From Ancistrus triradiatus (lineage: Eukaryota; Chordata; Actinopteri; Siluriformes; Loricariidae), in NCBI GenBank assembly GCA_025084515.1, contig JAJAGP010000208.1:534572-598571 (forward strand): a stretch of DNA of 64,000 bases, in the 5' to 3' direction. How positions within the stretch are numbered: position 1 is the stretch's first letter; the number at the start of each line of letters is the position of its first letter. A program made the translations under genes and the position numbers. The notes under the pieces were generated by a model. It saw nothing but the letters and a program-made list of their open reading frames with translations, had not been told where the DNA came from and did no database searches. Below, in pieces: positions 58,501 to 64,000 of the stretch.

Positions 58501-59070
58501 TTGATTACTGTAACTCCATATTAATTGGGCTTCCTTCCAGTAGCCTCAAGAAGTTGCAGGATGTACAAAACTCAGCCGCAAGGGTTCTTACCTGTACTCG
58601 ACCATGGGAACACATTACCCTTATACTTAAAGATCTACATTGGCTTCCGGTCCATTATCGTATTCAATACAAAATATTGTTATTGGTTTTTGAATCTCTA
58701 CATGGTTTAGCACCTTCATATCTCTCAGATCTTCTGTCCTCCCATTGCCCGTCTCACGTGCTACGATCTGCTGAAACGCATTTACTCTCTCAGCCTCCTG
58801 CTAAATTACGCAAGTTTGAAGATAGAGCATTTAACGTTGTTGGTCCCAAGCTCTGGAATTCAATCCCATTGTACCTTCGTACCTGCTCGTCACTTTCAGA
58901 ATTTAAGAAGCACTTAAAAATGTACTGGTTTGGAATTGCTTTTTAACTCTTTTCTACTTATTCATTATGTGTTTTGTTATTGTATGTATGTTTTATTGAC
59001 CTTTTGTCATATTGTTTTATTTGTAAAGCGCCTTGACTTTCCTGGAAAGCACTAAGAAATAAAATTCTGT
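55525..59070 (+). mobile_element. near full-length L2/CR1-group LINE, inactivated
   Basis: A non-LTR retrotransposon encoding an apurinic-type endonuclease and reverse transcriptase. Endonuclease landmarks: FSLINVHSLNNK near 56,210, LVLGDFNF near 56,615 and IISDHYAVNF near 56,805. RT landmarks: a decayed NNY-stop-PISNLP at 57,690, DLTVAFDMLLH near 57,880, YGVPQGSVLDPILFIIYLLP near 58,030 and YADD at 58124-58135. The post-RT domain is open from 58356 to 58946 (LDYCNSILIGLP, VQNSAARVLTCTRPW, LHGLAPSYLSDLL, VVGPKLWNSIPLYLR). The 3' end has GTAAAGCGCCTTGACTTTC and a TTATTATTATC tail. The coding region is split by at least three frameshifts or stops, so it is a pseudogene copy. A different subfamily from the TGACT-tailed LINEs. 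Confidence 0.9.
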
Positions 59071-59194
59071 TATTATTATCATAAAAGTAAAATGAAAAAT
59101 AAAACATACCCAAATCATATAAAAGTTTAACTTTAATTAAATAAACAGTGACAGGCATGTAGATACAGTATTGTATTATTGGTCTCAGGGAGGT

Positions 59195-59310
59195 TTGCCT
59201 TGCCACTGTTATCTCTGGCTTGATCAGTTGATTTTTGTAAACCTGCTTTGAGACTGTGTCTACTCTAGAAACACTAGGTATACAAATAAACTGAAATGAA
59301 CTGATTTGAA
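59195..59310 (+). mobile_element. LINE 3' end fragment
   Basis: CCACTGTTATCTCTGGCTTG, AACCTGCTTTGAGACTGTGT and a GAACTGA-like tail, a decayed relative of the TGACT-tailed 3' ends. Confidence 0.6.
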
Positions 59311-59739
59311 TTGAACATATGGTGTAAGTAAGCCTTTACAGAGGACAGTATCTTTGGAAGAGTTTGATTCTGTTTACTGTATGTGTTTGCTGGCTGTAAT
59401 GAGTGATTACATGTGTATGTATATGTAATATTAGATGTATATTTGTATTCAGTCATTTAGTAGATGCTCTCATCCAGACAGCCAAAATGTGCAAACTGAG
59501 CTAAGAAAGTCCCACAGTGCAAGTATTCAGTGGTGTACATTTACCAGTTAGACTAGAGACTAGTGCTACTGAGACACTTACATGCAAAGTTCTAAGTTTG
59601 ATACTAAATGCACATATATTAGCAATTGTACTAAGAGCCTGAAGATATAGACAATATATACAATATCTATACACTGATCTGTACTACAGAGGACAGAAGA
59701 GGCCTTATCCCAGGTATTGCTTGAAGAGTCTTTATACCT

Positions 59740-60130
59740 TCGATGGAAGGAAGACTTTAAAGTTTAAATTTGATCCTAGCTGCAACAGGAAGCCAGTGAA
59801 GTGATTTCAGTAAAGAAGTTACTTGGGAAAACATTTACTGGTTGGGAAGCAGACAGGCAGCAGCATTCTGGATGCTCTGAATGCTCTGTAGAAGAGCAAT
59901 GGCACATTGTACTGTTCTGACTCTGGTTGCGTGTCCAGACTGTTTGAAAGACTTGGCTACACAAACAAGGCATGCAATGGCTTTTCAGGGTACAGTATTC
60001 TTCAGAATCCTTCAAGATGAAATGAACTAAGCTGTATATCCAAGGTTCCCATCTTAAGAGATTTCACGTCTGGCCTTTCTGTGTAAGTGTCTGGATCAAC
60101 AAGGGCATGCATTATTTTAAAGAGTCACTG
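59740..60130 (-). mobile_element. possible LINE fragment, decayed
   Basis: GGAAGCCAGTGAAGTGATTT, GGCAGCAGCATTCTGGATGC and AATGGCAC occur in this order in the 3' part of several fish LINEs read in reverse (post-RT domain). Too eroded for a subfamily. Confidence 0.5.
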
Positions 60131-61379
60131 TACATCAGGAATGATGGACTTGATGCCCTGTTGCTTTTCCTCTATTTGAGTCTTTTTTGTAATTGAAATG
60201 CTGGACTGACTTTGAAGATGAACCCAGATAAGGGTGGAAAGAAGAAACTAGGACAATTTCTGATCTTTGACACAAATCTATAGAAAATAAATAAGAGGCA
60301 AATGCCAGGATACTGTCTTCTAAATAAATCTGGGAAATCCTGTTTGGCAACTTGACATTGTCTTTGTTTTTTTGCCAATCATGCTCTACCACATATGGTC
60401 CAGCGTCAAACGTAAGCATGTATGAAGTGAAAGCACTGAATGAAGTATCTTTGTTTCTAAACCCTTCTTAAAAACCTCAGGATATAAACCCTGTGAGCCC
60501 TACCTACCAGAACGACCCAACCAAAATGGTAAACGCTCTTCACTTGCTGTATTGTTATGATCTGACAGAAAACATCCACTACAAATGCTCACTAAATACA
60601 AATGGCCAAATGATATCAGTTAAAATGTATCACTACACTACTGTAGATACCATATCTATTGCTTTCTTTCTGCCTTGCTTTCTTTAATCCACGACTGCTT
60701 GGATTAAGATTATACCATTTTCAACTAGCTCTGGATAACGGAGTCTACGAGATGTAAATACAGGTACATTTTTCATTACCAGATGTTGCCATGCAAACCC
60801 TTTAAATCTGATAATGCAATACTTGATCACTTTAACTTATATTGGCTGAGTTATGGATGTGATTACACCAGTTTAACTATTTCAGGAAAACAGAAAGCCT
60901 CATGAAAAAATACTACTGCTGTTAAAAAAAAAACATACAGTCTTGCTAAATGCAAATGGAATTCAAATGTACAATGAAGTCTTTAAAATCAGGCTTTATG
61001 TTTTTAATACATAACTTTGCTAAGATAGAAAATCTTTTTTTTCTCCAGCATCATTAAAAAAAACATAAACAACAGTCAAATTATGTTAACTATGGTTGAC
61101 CAAATCCTCCCCCCACAACTGGCCCTTGAATTGGTATCAGTGGAGAAATACAATTAGTTTGTATCCATTTTTAATACTAAGATCAATAATTTTAGACAGA
61201 CCTGTTTTTTGTCTATAAAACACTGAATGGTCGAGAACCATTCTATTTGTGACAGGATGACATGCAGTTTGCGATCACTCTTGGACTGCATCATCCTCCA
61301 GAGTCCCTGTGCTATTAAAGGAATTCTCACTTCGCAAATATATACCCCTTTGTTTCTCTTGTTCTTCAACGGGTCTTAT
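60131..61379. other. non-coding stretch, only a SINE tail and vague LINE words
   Basis: Between 61,130 and 61,350 some words (FVYKTLNGREPFYL on the plus strand) resemble the post-RT part of another LINE, heavily decayed. Otherwise nothing recognised. Confidence 0.4.
60684..60762 (+). mobile_element. tRNA-derived SINE (family A), tail only
   Basis: CTTTAATCCACGACTGCTTG, GATTATACCATTTTCAACTA and CTCTGGATAACGGAGTCTAC follow the family A 3' half; the head is absent. Confidence 0.5.
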
Positions 61380-61818
61380 TAACATGTTGCCAGTCATGAA
61401 TTTCTTTGTTCCTCTCTTCCTGTCTGCTTCTACTTCTCTCTCTAATTAGTCTCTGTTACTTTGTCACATTCCCTGCCATGCAGTTTCTTGTTCCTCTCCA
61501 ACCTGTTCTTGTTTGTTAGCAGTTAATGCTATGTTGACGTTCTTTGTTTTTTTGTTTGTCTGTGTTCATGTTAACATTCCCCATTGTGTTGTGCCTTAGT
61601 ATTTCCCTCCTCAGTCCATGATTGTTTAGCTTCTTCTCCAGACCCTGTGTGTTACTTGACCTATTTGATTTCTCTTTTTATTGTGTAGCTCCCTTCACCT
61701 AGTTAGCCTTCTTTGCTCTGCCCCTTATTGTATGTCATGCTTTTTTCCACTGTAAATAATTGAGCACTACTTGCACTTACATCCATCTCTTTTGCTGTTC
61801 CTTTGACAGAGTGTAACA
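61380..61818 (+). mobile_element. LTR-like element, T-rich
   Basis: Pyrimidine-rich with TGTTAGC words, CACTGTAAATAATTGAGCAC (decayed AATAAA), CACTTGCACTTACATCCATC and an end near TGACA/GTAACA. Same word order as the element at 54876. Boundaries approximate. Confidence 0.45.
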
Positions 61819-62149
61819 TTCTGCCTGATATGCTTAATGCAATATAAGCCCAAAATTATCAGTTATAATCAGACCAAACACATTTCTATTTTTATATAAT
61901 ACATTTCATTTCATTTCTATTTCCATTTCTATACATCTCTTACATGGAACCAGCTACCAGAGAATCTCCAAAGTGCCTCCTGACACTATACATTTTTAAA
62001 CTGAAGCTAGAAATATTACCAGTCAATTTTAATTCAATTTTAGAGTCCTGATTTTCCACATCTCAGGGACAGTACTGGACTGCACATTGTCAGGGTGATG
62101 TGTGCCAGGAGCAACCCTGAGACTACATCATCTTACATGGCTCCCTTTT

Positions 62150-62660
62150 GACACTTTTCTTCTTCCACAGTCAACTGTTTAAATACAGCTGGGTGTACAT
62201 CCTCCTTCTACTACCCATCCTCCTTGGGTCTTGTTGTCACACTTATTCTTTCATGTAATTTTACCCTGTCTTGTGTTGTGCACTCTGTTCTTAGTTCCCT
62301 GTACTGCATGTAGAGTTTAGTCCTTTGTGCTATGGTGTTTGTTTTGTTAGTTCTAGTCCTGTGCTCAATGTGTCCCTGTACAGCTTGTATCCTAGCCCTT
62401 TGTCTCATTACTGTTAGCCTAGCCTATTACCTTCTGTCTATTTACATGTAGTTTTAGCCTAGCCTCTGTTTGTTTTCACTTGGTGTTAGCTTAGCTAGTC
62501 AGTGTCTATCTGTTTACCTTTTTTCCCCCATATCTTGTCTATTTATCCACATTTGTCTTTCTCTTGTATTTGTTGTCTAATAAAACACCAACACTTGCCT
62601 ACATCACTACCTACATTTGTTTCCATCCTCGTTCCTGGCCACAGGCATGGCACACATCGT
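62150..62660 (+). mobile_element. LTR-like element, T-rich
   Basis: Long T-rich body with repeated GTTAGCCTAGCC words, AATAAAACACCAACACTTGC at about 62,579 and GCATGGCACA near the end. Same family type as 61380 and 54876; boundaries approximate. Confidence 0.45.
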
Positions 62661-62719
62661 TTATCCTTAGCCATCTATCTATTTTTGCTTATGTCTGCTC
62701 AAGTTCTTGCTCGCTCTAA

Positions 62720-63105
62720 AGAGTCAGCTTATATCACACCACGTCCTGTCACACTCCATATTCAGTTTAAAGTCCACCTTCTAACAGAAGTCTCTACACG
62801 GTCTAGCACCAAGGTATTTATCTGAACTCCTACACTTCAGCATAATCTGAGAAAGGTCTTTTGTATGTCCCTGAATTAAATTTCGTAGAACATTTAGCAT
62901 CATGGAACTAAGGCTATGGAGCTCTTTATCACAAAGTCCGCATCTCTAGTCTTCATTCCTTCTTTAAGGTTTTTAGCTAAAAGCCTACCTCTTCTCTCAG
63001 TACTCAGTACTTCCCCCATTGTCCTTTTTTCCACAGCTCTATGTAAGCGACCCTGGGTGTTAAAAAGGTGCTATGTAAATGCAACTTACTGAAATTTTTT
63101 TAAAA
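62720..63105 (+). mobile_element. LINE fragment: decayed RT C-terminus and 3' end
   Basis: FKVHLLTEVSTRSSTKVFI is a decayed FKxxLLTxxxxxxLAPxYL-type block. Later words for WSSL and KxFLAKSLPLLSVL-like follow, and then TAAGCGACCCTGGGTGTTAA and GGTGCTATGTAAATGCAACT, a typical L2-type 3' end. Confidence 0.6.
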
Positions 63106-63225
63106 TAATTATTATGTTACTCTATGCTCGTTTAAATTGCACTTTGTATTGAATTCTTAAGTGTAACTTTTATTTTGTTCAATTTCTTGATCGTATTTAA
63201 CTTTAGATAGATAGATATACATATA

Positions 63226-64000
63226 TAGTGGGGTAAAAAAGTATTTAGTCAGCCACTGATTGTGCAAGTTTTCCTACTTAGAAAGATGAGAGAGGTCTGT
63301 AATTTTCATCAACTTCATAAAACGTAATTTCTTCAACTATGAGAGACAAAATGAGAAAAAAATCCAGGAAATCACATTGTAGGATTTTTTAAGAATTTAA
63401 TTGTAGCTTATGGTGGAAAATAAGTATTTGGTCAATAAATTTGGTTCAACTCAATACTTTGTAACATAACCTTTGTTGGCAATGACAGAGGTTAAACGTT
63501 TCCTGTTAGTCTTCACCAGGTTGGCACACACTGTAGCTGGTATTCTGGCCCATTCCTCCATGCAGAATTCCTCTAGAGCAGTGATGTTTTGGGGCAACAC
63601 GGACTTTCAACTCCCTCCACACATTTTCTATGGGATAGAGGTCTGGAGACTGGCTAGGCCACTCCAGGACCTTGAAATGCTTTTTATGGAGCCACTCCTT
63701 CGTTGCCCGAGCGTTGTGTTTGGGATCATTGTCATGCTGGAAGACCCAGCCACGTTCCATCTTCAATGCTCTCACTGATGGAAGGAGGTTTTGACTTAAA
63801 ATCTCACGATACATGGCCCCGTTCATTCTTCCCTTAACACGGATCAGTCATCCTGTCCCCTCTGCATAAAAACAGCCCGAAAGCATGATGTTTCCACCCC
63901 CATGCTTCACAGTGTAGGTATGGTGTTCTTGGGGTGCTACACAGCATCCTTCTTCCTCCAGTTGAGTTTTTACCAAAAAGTTCTATTTTGGTTTCATCTG
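63226..64000 (-). mobile_element. Tc1-like transposon, same family as 51917, cut by window edge
   Basis: Begins TAGTGGGGTAAAAAAGTATT with the sub-terminal repeat of the copy at 51917, in opposite orientation. The minus strand has a long intact piece of transposase (63826-63506): MNGAMYREILSQNLLPSVRA, VFQHDNDPKHNARATKEW, SPDLYPIENVWRELK. These contain the second aspartate (QHDN) and the third catalytic glutamate (IENVW) of the DDE triad, so this copy is better preserved than 51917 in the C-terminal half. The N-terminal part lies beyond the edge. Confidence 0.92.

Overview
This window is vertebrate, almost certainly teleost fish, nuclear DNA. It holds parts of three split genes with GT/AG introns and otherwise a dense mixture of fish-type repeats: Tc1-like transposons, tRNA-derived SINEs, L2/CR1-group LINEs and LTR-like solo elements. 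I cannot name the species. No prokaryotic genes, CRISPR arrays or canonical free-standing tRNA/rRNA genes were seen.

Layout. (1) About 1-18,900: no coding exon recognised; repeats and an unsized gap of 100 N at 6774-6873. It is probably the first intron of map3k5. (2) 18,938-19,313, minus strand: first coding exon of map3k5 (ASK1), with a CpG-rich 5' flank to about 20,000. (3) 20,000-22,900: divergent intergenic space with two SINE copies. (4) 22,917-31,513, plus strand: a nine-exon lrp11 gene (signal peptide, MANSC, PKD, LDL-receptor class A, Kunitz, transmembrane segment, short conserved tail), with a 3' UTR to about 32,445. (5) About 33,035-35,089, minus strand: probable terminal exon and 3' UTR of pcmt1 (protein-L-isoaspartate methyltransferase), ending in the RDEL-type tail. 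lrp11 and pcmt1 would be convergent neighbours, as I recall for the human 6q25 locus. (6) 35,290-64,000: no host coding exon recognised. It contains Tc1-like copies, several 5'-truncated LINEs with a TGACT-repeat tail, a nested LTR-retrotransposon remnant interrupted by an LTR-like element carrying a 20-bp minisatellite, a nearly complete Tc1-like element (51,917-53,504), a nearly complete but inactivated L2/CR1-group LINE (about 55,525-59,070), and a second Tc1-like copy of the same family running off the right edge.

Most notable: the lrp11 gene encodes a complete Kunitz inhibitor domain with a lysine at P1, which I do not recall in the human protein. All its exons join in phase 1, so domains could be skipped without breaking the frame. 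Its two PKD exons carry several one- or two-base discrepancies that look like insertion-type sequence errors rather than gene death, because every later exon is intact. I found no evidence for a wholly new biological system; the interest lies in this domain architecture and in the nested repeats.
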